From: Vulcanibacillus modesticaldus
GTDB lineage: Bacteria; Bacillota; Bacilli; Tepidibacillales; Tepidibacillaceae
DNA length: 64,000 nt
Assembly (NCBI RefSeq): GCF_001730235.1
Contig: NZ_MIJF01000035.1
Coordinates: 44,392 to 108,391 of the forward strand
Reading direction: 5' to 3'
In this document: in pieces, positions 7,450 through 16,702 of the stretch
Position numbering within the stretch: the stretch's first letter is position 1
Layout of the letters: every line of letters starts with the position of its first letter
Made by a program: the position numbers and the translations under genes
Notes under the pieces: generated by a model
Databases searched by the model: none
The model's input: the letters and a program-made list of their open reading frames with translations, nothing else
Told to the model about the DNA's origin: nothing

Positions 7450-9693
7450 ATGAATTCTGTACTATCGAAAGCGTGGAATGGATTTAAACAAGGGAAGTGG
7501 GTGGAACAAGTTAACGTCAGGGACTTTATTCAAACTAACTACGTTCCCTATGACGGTGATGAAAGCTTTTTGGCAGGTCCGACTGAGCGAACAAAAAAAA
7601 TAATAGATCAAATATTTGACTTAATTAAACATGAAAAAATAAACGGTGGTATATTGGATGTTGACGTTAGTACCCCATCTTCAATTACTTCTCACGGACC
7701 AGGTTATATCGATAAAGATTTAGAAGTGATTGTTGGTTTGCAAACTGACGAACCTTTCAAACGCTCAATTCATCCTACGGGCGGTATTCGTATGGTTGAA
7801 GCAGCTTGTAAAGCATATGGATATGAAATGGATGAAAAAGTAAGTGAGATTTATCATAAATATCGTAAAACACATAATCAAGGTGTATTTGATGCCTATA
7901 CTGATGAAATGAAAAGAGCTAGAAAAACAGGGATTATTACCGGATTACCTGATGCTTATGGAAGAGGGAGAATAATTGGTGATTATCGCCGAGTAGCCCT
8001 CTATGGTGTTGATTTCTTAATTGAACAAAAGATTAAAGAGAAAAATGCTACTATTGAAGAATTTATGTCTGAAGATTTAATTCGCTTACGTGAAGAATTA
8101 ACAGAACAAATCAACGCATTAAACGAATTAAAAGAAATGGCATTATCTTATGGATACGATATTTCTAAACCTGCAACGAATGCAAAGGAAGCCGTTCAAT
8201 GGTTATATTTTGCTTATCTTGCTGCAGTAAAAGAACAAAATGGTGCTGCAATGAGTATTGGAAGAATTTCTACCTTCCTTGATATATATATTGAAAGAGA
8301 CCTTAATACCGGCATCTTAACAGAAGAAGAAGCTCAAGAATTGATCGACCAGCTAGTGATTAAGCTTCGAATTGTTAAATTCTTCCGAACACCTGATTAT
8401 AATGAATTATTCAGTGGAGACCCTACTTGGGTTACTGAATCAATCGGTGGAATTGGTGAAGACGGAAGACATTTGGTAACAAAGAATTCCTTTAGAATTC
8501 TACACACTTTATATAATCTAGGTCCTGCTCCTGAACCAAATTTAACTGTTTTATGGTCTACAAAGCTTCCTGAAAACTTTAAAAAGTTCTGTGCTCAGGT
8601 ATCAATTGATACAAGCTCTATTCAATATGAAAATGATGATATCATGCGACCAGAATATGGTGACGATTATGCTATTGCATGCTGTGTATCTGCTATGAGA
8701 ATCGGTAAGCAAATGCAATTCTTCGGAGCAAGAGCAAACTTAGCAAAAGCTTTATTATATGCAATTAATGGTGGTGTTGACGAAAAAACTGGTATTTTAG
8801 TAGGCCCACGTTTTGAACCAATCACCGACGAAGTACTTGATTATGATACAGTGATGGAAAGATATGACAAGGTATTAGATTGGTTAGCGAACCTTTATAT
8901 TAATACATTAAATGTTATTCACTACATGCATGATAAATATTCTTATGAAAGAATTCAAATGGCCCTACATGATCGTGATGTTTTTCGTACTATGGCCTGT
9001 GGGGTTGCCGGATTATCTGTTGTAGCTGATTCATTATCTGCTATAAAATATGCTAAAGTAACTACAGTACGCAATGAAGATGGATTAGTAGTATCTTATA
9101 ACATTGAAGGCGATTATCCGAAATACGGAAACGACGATGACCGAGTTGATAGTATCGCTTCAGATTTGGTAAACAGATTTATGAATAAATTACGAAAAAA
9201 CAAAACTTATCGTAATTCATTACCAACAATGTCAATTTTAACTATTACATCAAATGTAGTATATGGTAAGAAAACAGGGGATACACCTGATGGTAGAAAA
9301 GCAGGTGAGCCGTTTGCTCCTGGGGCAAATCCAATGCACGGCAGAGATACTAATGGTGCAATCGCATCATTTAACTCAGTATCTAAGCTACCATATGAAG
9401 ATTCTCAAGACGGAATATCTTATACATTCTCAATTGTTCCAAAAGCTTTAGGAAAAGATGAAGAATCACGTAATTCAAACTTGGTATCTTTATTAGATGC
9501 ATACTCATATCAAGAAGGACATCATGTAAATGTCAATGTTTTTGATCGTGAATTGTTGTTAGATGCGATGGAGCATCCAGAAAAATATCCTCAATTAACT
9601 ATTCGTGTGTCAGGATATGCAGTTAATTTTACAAAGCTAACAAGAGAACAACAATTAGATGTAATTAATAGAACATTCCATGAAAGTATGTGA
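7450..9693 (+). CDS. pflB: pyruvate formate-lyase (formate C-acetyltransferase)
   Basis: A glycyl-radical enzyme of 747 residues that splits pyruvate with CoA into acetyl-CoA and formate under anaerobic conditions. The adjacent catalytic cysteines are at 411 and 412 (IACCVSAMR), and the radical glycine is Gly722 in RVSGYAVNF near the C-terminus. The length matches true pyruvate formate-lyases (about 750). An in-frame ATG-less extension upstream was dropped because the ATG at 7450 follows a GAGGAGG site. The activase gene starts six bases after the stop. Downstream acetate kinase at the left end of the window would convert the acetyl group to ATP. A glycyl-radical diol dehydratase is excluded by the paired cysteines and close match to PflB. 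Confidence 0.96.
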   Translation: MNSVLSKAWNGFKQGKWVEQVNVRDFIQTNYVPYDGDESFLAGPTERTKKIIDQIFDLIKHEKINGGILDVDVSTPSSITSHGPGYIDKDLEVIVGLQTDEPFKRSIHPTGGIRMVEAACKAYGYEMDEKVSEIYHKYRKTHNQGVFDAYTDEMKRARKTGIITGLPDAYGRGRIIGDYRRVALYGVDFLIEQKIKEKNATIEEFMSEDLIRLREELTEQINALNELKEMALSYGYDISKPATNAKEAVQWLYFAYLAAVKEQNGAAMSIGRISTFLDIYIERDLNTGILTEEEAQELIDQLVIKLRIVKFFRTPDYNELFSGDPTWVTESIGGIGEDGRHLVTKNSFRILHTLYNLGPAPEPNLTVLWSTKLPENFKKFCAQVSIDTSSIQYENDDIMRPEYGDDYAIACCVSAMRIGKQMQFFGARANLAKALLYAINGGVDEKTGILVGPRFEPITDEVLDYDTVMERYDKVLDWLANLYINTLNVIHYMHDKYSYERIQMALHDRDVFRTMACGVAGLSVVADSLSAIKYAKVTTVRNEDGLVVSYNIEGDYPKYGNDDDRVDSIASDLVNRFMNKLRKNKTYRNSLPTMSILTITSNVVYGKKTGDTPDGRKAGEPFAPGANPMHGRDTNGAIASFNSVSKLPYEDSQDGISYTFSIVPKALGKDEESRNSNLVSLLDAYSYQEGHHVNVNVFDRELLLDAMEHPEKYPQLTIRVSGYAVNFTKLTREQQLDVINRTFHESM

Positions 9694-9699
9694 TAAGCT

Positions 9700-10413
9700 T
9701 TGAAGGGAAAAATTCATTCAGTAGAAACCTGTGGCACAGTTGATGGACCCGGAATACGTTTTGTAGTCTTCATGCAAGGTTGTCCTTTACGTTGCCAATA
9801 TTGTCATAATCCTGATACTTGGCATTTGAAGGATGGTAAAGAGATAGATGTTGAAGAACTGATAATTCGAATAAAAAAAGTTAGACCTTATATGAAATTT
9901 TCAGGTGGTGGCGTAACAATTTCTGGCGGAGAAGCAACTATGCAAAAAAAGTTCGTTATAGAGCTTCTAAAACGTTGTAAAGAAGAAGGAATTCATACTG
10001 CCATCGATACCTCAGGATTTATTAGTTTAGACGACGCTAAAGAAATACTCACATATACAGACTTAGTTCTACTTGATATTAAGCATATTTCAGCTCAAAA
10101 ACATAAACAACTAACAGGTGTTACGAATGAATTAACCTTACAATTAGCAAAATATTTGCATCACCATAAAATTCCATTTTGGATCCGATATGTCCTTGTA
10201 CCTGGATTAACAGATGATATAGAAGACCTGTACGCATTACGAGCCTTTATAAATACAATTCCATCAGTGGAGAAAATAGAAGTATTACCATATCACACAA
10301 TGGGCAAATATAAATGGTTAGAGCTGGGTTTAGAAGAACCTTTAAAAGGGGTTAAACCACCAACAGATAAACAAATTAAACTAGCTGAAGATATCTTGAT
10401 AGCTGATCATTAA
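9700..10413 (+). CDS. pflA: pyruvate formate-lyase activating enzyme
   Basis: A 237-residue radical SAM enzyme that abstracts hydrogen from the glycine of pyruvate formate-lyase using S-adenosylmethionine and a [4Fe-4S] cluster. The cluster motif CxxxCxxC is seen as CPLRCQYC near residue 28, followed by the GGGVTISGGEA SAM-binding loop. The length equals that of PflA (about 245), without the extra ferredoxin domain found in activases of other glycyl-radical enzymes. Translation probably starts at TTG 9700; no other start fits the conserved N-terminus KIHSVETCGTVDGPG. The site upstream is weak and lies inside the end of pflB, suggesting coupling. The pair forms a two-gene operon ending in a hairpin at about 10445. 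Confidence 0.94.
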   Translation: MKGKIHSVETCGTVDGPGIRFVVFMQGCPLRCQYCHNPDTWHLKDGKEIDVEELIIRIKKVRPYMKFSGGGVTISGGEATMQKKFVIELLKRCKEEGIHTAIDTSGFISLDDAKEILTYTDLVLLDIKHISAQKHKQLTGVTNELTLQLAKYLHHHKIPFWIRYVLVPGLTDDIEDLYALRAFINTIPSVEKIEVLPYHTMGKYKWLELGLEEPLKGVKPPTDKQIKLAEDILIADH

Positions 10414-10444
10414 CGAAATTAATAAACTTTGTAAATTAACATAT

Positions 10445-10471
10445 TAAGGGGGAATTTATCCCCCTTACTTT
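10445..10471 (+). terminator. hairpin terminator of pflBA
   Basis: TAAGGGGGA and its complement form a strong GC-rich stem with a short loop, followed by CTTTTCT on the plus strand. It overlaps the stop codon of the convergent ComEC-like gene and may serve both directions, although the T-run is short on each side. Confidence 0.6.
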
Positions 10472-11346
10472 TCTATTTTTATTACTTCAACTTGATAATA
10501 GTCTCCATCACTTAGTATTTGTATTTCCCCCTGTCTTTTTAGTACATAGACATCGATCCAAGATTCATTTAACCTTTCTAATACATCATCACTAATTTTA
10601 TACAAATTGGGATCATTAGAAAAAATAATACCTACTTGTGCATCAACTTCTTCAAGAAATTCAGGGTTGGAGCCTATATTACTTCCAAAATCGCTTACCT
10701 TCAATATTTCTGATTTTAGTTGATATTTATCAATAAGCTTTAATTCTATTTCTTCGTTAATATCACTTGTGAAGAGAAATTTTACATTTTTATGAATTAA
10801 TTGAAATACTAATGAATTTGCTTGTGGAGATAAAGATAATGGGTCACTTGGTGCCATTACAACAATTTTTACATTCGGGTATAACTTAATAACATCATCT
10901 TCTTTTAACATTTTGATCTCAAATTTCTGATTCTCTGGCAGCTTAAATTCTGAAGCAATCAATTCAGGAATATAAATGAAATCAACTGCATATTTATCGA
11001 GCACTGCATTTAATCCACCAATATGCTCTTCGCTGAAATTAGTTAAAATTATCCCCCGCAGCTTTGTTATTCCATGCATATTCATTAAAAGAATTAATTG
11101 TTCTGCGGATTCTATAGAACCTGTGTCAATTAAATAAAAATCATTTGTTGGGAGTTGTACAATAGTTGCCTCACCAATCGATAATGGCAAAAAACTAACT
11201 AGAAGTTCATTGTACTCTATGTTTTGTTGATTAGATTGAATATAATCAACATTGATATTGGGTACTTTTGATAAAGTAAAACTATGATAAAAGTTAAGAA
11301 TTATAAAAAAGAGGATAATTAGCAAGACCAACTTAATGAGTTTCAC
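10465..11346 (-). CDS. ComEC-like metallo-beta-lactamase fold protein lacking metal ligands
   Basis: A 293-residue protein with an N-terminal membrane anchor (about residues 3-20) and an extracytoplasmic domain resembling the metallo-beta-lactamase domain of ComEC. The family outline is visible: LIDTG near 72, ILTNFSEEHIGGL at 100-112 where active members have THxHxDHxGG, TSD at 193-195, and LKVSDFGS at 215-222 where active members have LKVxHHGS. Most metal-binding His and Asp residues are replaced, so it is probably not a zinc nuclease or hydrolase. GTG at 11346 has an AAAGGGTGA site. It stands between dinG and the pfl operon. It may be a structural or binding paralogue; I cannot assign a function. 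Confidence 0.65.
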   Translation of the reverse strand: MKLIKLVLLIILFFIILNFYHSFTLSKVPNINVDYIQSNQQNIEYNELLVSFLPLSIGEATIVQLPTNDFYLIDTGSIESAEQLILLMNMHGITKLRGIILTNFSEEHIGGLNAVLDKYAVDFIYIPELIASEFKLPENQKFEIKMLKEDDVIKLYPNVKIVVMAPSDPLSLSPQANSLVFQLIHKNVKFLFTSDINEEIELKLIDKYQLKSEILKVSDFGSNIGSNPEFLEEVDAQVGIIFSNDPNLYKISDDVLERLNESWIDVYVLKRQGEIQILSDGDYYQVEVIKIEK

Positions 11347-11413
11347 TTGATCACCCTTTTGTCTTGTAATCTCATCCTCTTATATATATGAAAAATAATC
11401 CGTAATATTCTAC

Positions 11414-14230
11414 TTAATTTATCCAATCATTAATGTTTTGGAGGAGCTTAGTAAATTGCTGATACTTAATATCTACATCTGGCAAAGAATTGATAAATGC
11501 TTTTCCATATCTAGATTCAACAATTCTTTTGTCAAAAACAATCACTACTCCTTTGTCTTTTTGCGTTCTAATTAATCTTCCAAAACCCTGTTTAAAACGA
11601 ACTACTGCTTGGGGAACAGATAATTCCATAAACGGATTTTTTCGTTTTGCTCTTAAGCGTTCCGTCTTAGCCTCATGAATGGGGTGATTTGGGGGAGTAA
11701 ATGGCAGACGTACAATCACTAGAGCACTCAGACTTTCTCCGGGTACATCTACACCTTCCCAAAAACTATTAGTACCAAGTAGTATCGTCTGTTTATCTGA
11801 AATAAAACGCTTGGTTAATTTGGAACGACTGTTACTATCTATTCCATGACCAAGTACTTTAATCTGATAAGGTTCTAAGATGATTTTCAATAAGTCATAA
11901 GTTTTTTGTAACATTTGATGAGATGTGAAAAGAACTAGGGTCCTTCCATTTAAAGAGATAGCTATATCTGCAATATTTTTTGCAAGATGTTCAATATATC
12001 TCTCCTCTGATACCTCTTGAATATTAGGAATATCTTTAGGAATACAAACTAATGCTTGTTCCTTATAATTGAATGGAGATGGAAGTTTAATCTTTCGTAG
12101 TTCCTCATCCTTAGAATCAAAACCAAACCAATTGCTTGCATAATTAAAAGAACCATTAACACTCAATGTAGCTGATGTTAATATAACACTATCCAATTTA
12201 TCAAATAAAAACTCTTTTACAAATGAACCTACTTCTATCGGAGCAGCAAACAGATAAGAAAAAATCTTCTTTCTTTTAATAACTGTTTCAACCCAAAATA
12301 CCATATTTAAATCATTAGCATGGTTCCACTCGGAAAAAGTTAGGCTTACTTCCCTTATCTCCTTTAAATATCCAGTAAAATCTACCAGTAAACTCTCCTC
12401 TACTTCAAGGTTTCTTAACTGTTGAATGATATCTTCCATTAAGTTCGCCCATTCAGTTAGATCAATAATGATATTTTCAGCTTGTTCTTGAATCTTTTCC
12501 CACTCTTTCCTCTGTTTTACCCTTTCAACTATTCTCAATGTTTTTCGGTTTGAATCTTGATTTTTTACAAACTGATCAACAAATTCTCCCAATAAATTAA
12601 AATAGTCTTGAATATTTGACTCTACTTTTGAAATTAAAGGAATAACATTATTCTTAATTTTATTTGCAATCACAAATTGATCAGGATCTTGAGATTGATA
12701 AAAATCATTCATCGCTTTTACTAAAAAGCCAGTTTTTCCATCTTTATAGTATTTTTGTATAAAATAGCTAAATTGATATTGGTTTAATTCAAATCCCAAA
12801 TGTTTAGTAGCAACCTCTTCAAATTGATGTGCCTCATCAATAACCAAGTAATTAAATCCCGGTAATATCCGATTATCCGCTTTTAGGTTTGTTAATAAAA
12901 GTGAATGGTTAGTAATAATTAAATCAGCTGTTTGCGCTCTTTGTCTGGCTCGATGGTAAAAACAGCTTCTAAACCATGGACACATATGATTTAAACAGGA
13001 GTCTGGATCACTACTTATCTCATTCCACAGACTTCGCCCAGTTTGGGAGAGATTAATTTCTTCGACGTCACCAGTTTTAGTCAATGTCACCCAAGTTAAC
13101 ACCTGTCCTAAATCGGTCATACCATCAATGCTAAGATTGATTTGGTTGACCTGCATAAGGTGTTGTTCAAATTTTCTTAAACATAGGTAATTGCTTCTTC
13201 CCTTAAGAATGGTAGCTGAAAAATCAAAGGGAAGTATTTTTTTTAATAAAGGTATATCCCTTTGAAATAATTGTTCCTGTAGGTTAATTGTATGTGTTGC
13301 AATAACTATCTTTTCATTTTGTTGTTTAGTCCAAAATACTGATGGTATCAAATAGGCTAAAGACTTGCCTGTACCCGTTCCTGCCTCAACCATAAGATGA
13401 GTTTGATCTAAAAATGCATTCCATACCTCATTAGACATACCTTTTTGTGCAGGTCTTAATTCAAAATTAGGAAAATTGTTAAATAATAATCCATTCTCAT
13501 CAAACATTGATTCAAACTGAATTTGATCAAATTCATATTCTTGATTTTCTTGGTACTCCTCTTCAGTCATTAACAGAGCAAGTTGATTTATTATCATAAA
13601 TCTATCATCATTTTCTTGATAATTATTCAATTTTTTGGCTATTATATCCTCTATAATGAAACTTAAGTCCTGATTATTACTTTGGGCTAATTGATGTAAC
13701 CTTTGAAGATAAACAAGAGGCATTTCATTTAACTGTGCTAACAATTGAAGTAATAGCTTTGCAGTCGCCATAGAATCCTCATCAGCCCGATGTGGTCTAT
13801 CAAGGGAGATTTCCAATTCATCAGCAATCAATTCTAACTTGTAGCTTTGAGCCATCGGCAATAAGATGCGAGAAAGTTGGAGAGTATCGATAATTAAACC
13901 TGAAAAAGGCATATATCCCAAATCTTCAAGGGTATTTTGAATAAAAGCTATATCAAATACAGCATTATGAGCTACAAAAATAGAACCCTCTAACATTGGT
14001 AACAATTTCAGCATAACTTCCTCGATTGTTGGAGCATCCTTCAACTTCTCAGGTGTAATACCAGTTAACTCTTGAAGAAAAGGTGGAATTTCTCGATCTG
14101 TATAGACAAAGGAGCTGAATACATCTTTAATTTCGTGATCTTCAATTAATACCGCTCCAACTTGAATGATTTTATCGATATCAGGTCTGTTACCTGTTGT
14201 TTCAAGATCAACTACGATATAACGGTTCAA
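11414..14230 (-). CDS. dinG: DinG-type helicase with N-terminal DnaQ-like exonuclease domain
   Basis: A 938-residue fusion. Residues 1-165 form a DEDD exonuclease domain (DLETTG near the start, then HNAVFD and HRADEDSMAT). From about 245 follows a superfamily 2 XPD/DinG-like helicase with Walker A GTGTGKS (about 284-290), DEAH at 465-468 and the C-terminal GFGRLIRT motif. Four cysteines at 350, 412, 417 and 423 are spaced as in iron-sulphur DinG helicases. Such proteins act in DNA repair and R-loop or recombination processing; the Bacillus DinG has the same exonuclease fusion. The start is taken as TTG at 14230, with GAGGTGA six bases upstream, instead of the longer frame from 14266. The order differs from Bacillus, where ypmA directly follows. 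Confidence 0.92.
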   Translation of the reverse strand: MNRYIVVDLETTGNRPDIDKIIQVGAVLIEDHEIKDVFSSFVYTDREIPPFLQELTGITPEKLKDAPTIEEVMLKLLPMLEGSIFVAHNAVFDIAFIQNTLEDLGYMPFSGLIIDTLQLSRILLPMAQSYKLELIADELEISLDRPHRADEDSMATAKLLLQLLAQLNEMPLVYLQRLHQLAQSNNQDLSFIIEDIIAKKLNNYQENDDRFMIINQLALLMTEEEYQENQEYEFDQIQFESMFDENGLLFNNFPNFELRPAQKGMSNEVWNAFLDQTHLMVEAGTGTGKSLAYLIPSVFWTKQQNEKIVIATHTINLQEQLFQRDIPLLKKILPFDFSATILKGRSNYLCLRKFEQHLMQVNQINLSIDGMTDLGQVLTWVTLTKTGDVEEINLSQTGRSLWNEISSDPDSCLNHMCPWFRSCFYHRARQRAQTADLIITNHSLLLTNLKADNRILPGFNYLVIDEAHQFEEVATKHLGFELNQYQFSYFIQKYYKDGKTGFLVKAMNDFYQSQDPDQFVIANKIKNNVIPLISKVESNIQDYFNLLGEFVDQFVKNQDSNRKTLRIVERVKQRKEWEKIQEQAENIIIDLTEWANLMEDIIQQLRNLEVEESLLVDFTGYLKEIREVSLTFSEWNHANDLNMVFWVETVIKRKKIFSYLFAAPIEVGSFVKEFLFDKLDSVILTSATLSVNGSFNYASNWFGFDSKDEELRKIKLPSPFNYKEQALVCIPKDIPNIQEVSEERYIEHLAKNIADIAISLNGRTLVLFTSHQMLQKTYDLLKIILEPYQIKVLGHGIDSNSRSKLTKRFISDKQTILLGTNSFWEGVDVPGESLSALVIVRLPFTPPNHPIHEAKTERLRAKRKNPFMELSVPQAVVRFKQGFGRLIRTQKDKGVVIVFDKRIVESRYGKAFINSLPDVDIKYQQFTKLLQNINDWIN

Positions 14231-14353
14231 ATTCGTCACCTCGAAATCTATTACAAAATACGACATTAATTACATTAGTGCTTTTACTATCTTAATCCAA
14301 TCTTTTATACCATACAAGTAAAAAAAATAAAAAATTGCTAATAAACATTTGAA

Positions 14354-14404
14354 CAATAAAAAAGCCATTAAAAATGAAAGTGTATTATCTTTCATCTTTA
14401 ATGA
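14354..14404 (-). terminator. rho-independent terminator after DsrE-like gene
   Basis: On the minus strand CATTAAAGATGAAAG pairs with CTTTCATTTTTAATG over an eight-base loop, followed by GCTTTTTTATTG. It ends the transcript containing the DsrE-like gene before dinG. Confidence 0.8.
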
Positions 14405-14432
14405 CCTATATGATTTAAAGAAAATAATTTAA

Positions 14433-14765
14433 TCAGAAAACGATAGGAATGTAGCCTTCCTTAATAAAATCAGATATCAATGCTCCTACATAGTCAATCC
14501 GATATCCTAATTTTTCTAGATCATTTGAGATTTCCTCATTATCCGAAATAAATTTACATGCTACAGGGGTCTGATATTTAAGAATTTTAGACGACAACTC
14601 TTGTAACTCTTGGTCCTGTGATATCAATTTTTCACTTGGGCCAAAAAAGACTACTTTGACATCATCTAACCATTTGTTTTTGAGGGCATTAGCAGCATAC
14701 ATCATTCCCGTTAATGCTTTTTCCTTTTCTCCAGTAGATATAATGATTACTACTTTACTACTCAT
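14433..14765 (-). CDS. DsrE-like family protein
   Basis: A 110-residue cytoplasmic protein with the DsrE/DsrF-like fold pattern: KVVIIISTGEKEKALTGMMYAANAL near the start and DVKVVFFGPSEKLI in the middle. Family members include sulfur carriers and small peroxiredoxin-like proteins; a single cysteine is present near residue 74 and could be functional. The longest frame starts two codons earlier, but the ATG at 14765 has the better spacing to AGGAG. It lies 23 bases downstream of a degraded methyltransferase gene and ends at a strong terminator. The cellular role is unknown. Confidence 0.6.
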   Translation of the reverse strand: MSSKVVIIISTGEKEKALTGMMYAANALKNKWLDDVKVVFFGPSEKLISQDQELQELSSKILKYQTPVACKFISDNEEISNDLEKLGYRIDYVGALISDFIKEGYIPIVF

Positions 14766-14788
14766 CACCATTCTCCTCTCACATCAAT

Positions 14789-15033
14789 TTATCTCCTTAA
14801 CACAGCCTCTATCATTGCATGTTGTTCAATTGGTCCATCACCATGCCTGTGTTTAGGCCCCCATCCTTCTTTATGATGTACAACTTTAAAATCCTTAAAT
14901 AGATGAAGAATTTCTCCTTCTTCTAAAAATGTTCGGACACTTCTACCATCAGTATATGAATGTTTGCCTATTTTTCGCCATTCTTGTGAATATCTATTAT
15001 AGGATGGGTCTGTTATGTATCATCAAAATTCAT
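14789..15033 (-). pseudogene. remnant of class I SAM-dependent methyltransferase
   Basis: About 70 codons in one frame match the C-terminus of a common Firmicutes methyltransferase: EWRKIGKHSYTDGRS, then RTFLEEGEILHLF, EGWGP and HRHGDGPIEQHAMIEAVL, ending at TAA. Upstream, an AAAAAGGAG site and an ATG at 15033 are followed after six codons by a stop in another frame. The S-adenosylmethionine-binding core (well over 100 residues) is missing. It is therefore an internally deleted, frame-broken relic of a gene of about 190-200 codons. It lies between comB and the DsrE-like gene. Confidence 0.75.
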
Positions 15034-15085
15034 TTTTGCAACTCCTTTTTGTCAAATACTATCTTAACATTCTCCTTTGAATTTA

Positions 15086-15799
15086 TTATATAAGAATTTT
15101 ATCATCGATGTACACCGGTACAATATCATAGATATCCCTTTGCAAGCAGTATTTTAAATCTTCCTCAAAACCAATCTTTTTTAGCCACTTATAGTGCCTT
15201 GAATTAGAAAGTACTTTATGGAGATCATCTTTATTTGATTCGTACAGTATCTTCGTTGTTAATCCCAAATCTGTTGTCGTTATATCCTGCTTTTCACTGA
15301 TAATAGAAATCAACATCCCCGCACATAGAGCATCATCCATTGAATACTTATTGTCTGTTCCAGAACAAACAATAACAGTATCTTTTCCTTCCTTTATCAA
15401 TTGTTTTGCGACTGCAGATGCATTTAAAAAAGAGCCAATATAGATCTTATCTCCTTTCACAGAGGCTTTTATTGCCCTAGTTCCATTGGAAGTGGTAAGA
15501 ATCACTTTTTTTTGTGCTACATTTACTTCAGTGTATAAAAGTGGTGAATTTCCAAAGTGAAAGCCTTCGATTGGGATTGCGTTCCTTTCACCACCCAATA
15601 CCATTTCTATCTTACCTTCTTGATGATATATTCTCCAAGCTTCTTCAATACCCTCAACAGGTATAACATATTTTGCTTTATTCACCAGTGCTGTTACTAT
15701 GACTGATGTGGCACGCAATACATCAATAACTACCACATTCTTTTCTTTGATTACTTCACCATTTACTTCAGCTGCAGAAACTATTACATCTATATTCAT
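15086..15799 (-). CDS. comB: 2-phosphosulfolactate phosphatase family protein
   Basis: A 237-residue ComB-family protein. In methanogens the enzyme removes phosphate from 2-phosphosulfolactate during coenzyme M synthesis; in Bacillales the homologue has no proven role and may make sulfolactate, which is abundant in some spores. Family motifs VIDVLRATS near residue 25, LGGERNA, GFHFGNSP, TTSNGTRA and the C-terminal half DDALCAGML are all present, and the length is usual (about 235). The start is set at ATG 15799, with GGAGG seven bases upstream, rather than the GTG just before it. It stands 62 bases after the Tad pilus operon and may be read from it, as no strong terminator separates them. Confidence 0.85.
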   Translation of the reverse strand: MNIDVIVSAAEVNGEVIKEKNVVVIDVLRATSVIVTALVNKAKYVIPVEGIEEAWRIYHQEGKIEMVLGGERNAIPIEGFHFGNSPLLYTEVNVAQKKVILTTSNGTRAIKASVKGDKIYIGSFLNASAVAKQLIKEGKDTVIVCSGTDNKYSMDDALCAGMLISIISEKQDITTTDLGLTTKILYESNKDDLHKVLSNSRHYKWLKKIGFEEDLKYCLQRDIYDIVPVYIDDKILI

Positions 15800-15861
15800 C
15801 ACTATTCCTCCGATAAAAATACTTTTCTTACTTAAAAATCCTTCTTTTTTATGCTACTTTT

Positions 15862-16692
15862 TTAATTGTAAATATATTTTTTGATATTTTTTTTTGATAA
15901 TACTATAAACTCTCCCCTTGCCTCTAGATCATCTGCTCTAATAACAGCTACATATTTCCCTTCTTTAGAATTTCCTCCAATTTTGATATCACAGGTAAAC
16001 CGACCAGAATCATCAAATCTACAGCTTTTTTCTTTTATAAAACCACTTTTATAAGTAAGGGTAATGGTTGCCGCTCTATTTGGAGGACCATTGGCAATGA
16101 TTCTTACAAACTTCCCACGCTGTACTGGTGATGATATGTAATCAAGGTATAGCTGACTGTCATTTAGTACTTCTGAACTTCTATTTTCTAGCTTTAACCT
16201 ATCTCCTAACCAAACCCTTTCATAAACCTGTTCCTCAAAAATAAGCACCTTGCTTATAAAAGGGATTCGCAGTGGCATCTCATATTTTACTTCGATACCT
16301 AAATACGGTTGGTTAAGCTCTGTTAAGTTGGGCAAAATGACTTTTGTAACCTGTAAATTTTCAACTTTAATAATTTTGTCATCCATATATCGATCAACAA
16401 TTGGTCGAACTGAATTGTTTAAGGGCAACAAATCAGCGTTCTCTTTAATCAGTTGTTCTATTTCAGATTTATCTCTAGTTATTGTGTTACTATATTTTTC
16501 CTCCACTAGAGCAAGGGGATACATATGGGTAGATATTTGTTTTACCGCCTCAGAAAGACCATTGTTTAAAGCTATTTCGACCGTAGTGATCTGTATCATA
16601 GTGATAAGAAATATTAGAAAACTTAAAAATACCGGCATAATAAGGGAAGCTTCAACTACCATGCTTCCTTCTTCTTTTTTGCTTAAAAACAT
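15862..16692 (-). CDS. TadE-like pseudopilin with extra C-terminal beta domain
   Basis: A 276-residue protein starting with a type IVb prepilin-like segment. EEG/SMVVE places a cleavage glycine at 9 and Glu at +5 (Glu14), followed by a hydrophobic helix of about 25 residues. This is the TadE/TadG minor pilin signature. Residues 40-185 form the exported body. From about 188 to 266 a separate beta-rich segment begins PVQRGKFVRI and contains a Cys224-Cys234 pair; it resembles bacterial immunoglobulin-like surface modules and is not usual in TadE. ATG 16692 has an AGGAG site. It is the last gene of the seven-gene Tad operon, ten bases after the TadG-like gene. It may be a pilus tip or adhesion subunit. 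Confidence 0.7.
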   Translation of the reverse strand: MFLSKKEEGSMVVEASLIMPVFLSFLIFLITMIQITTVEIALNNGLSEAVKQISTHMYPLALVEEKYSNTITRDKSEIEQLIKENADLLPLNNSVRPIVDRYMDDKIIKVENLQVTKVILPNLTELNQPYLGIEVKYEMPLRIPFISKVLIFEEQVYERVWLGDRLKLENRSSEVLNDSQLYLDYISSPVQRGKFVRIIANGPPNRAATITLTYKSGFIKEKSCRFDDSGRFTCDIKIGGNSKEGKYVAVIRADDLEARGEFIVLSKKNIKKYIYN

Positions 16693-16702
16693 TTCACCAC
16701 TC

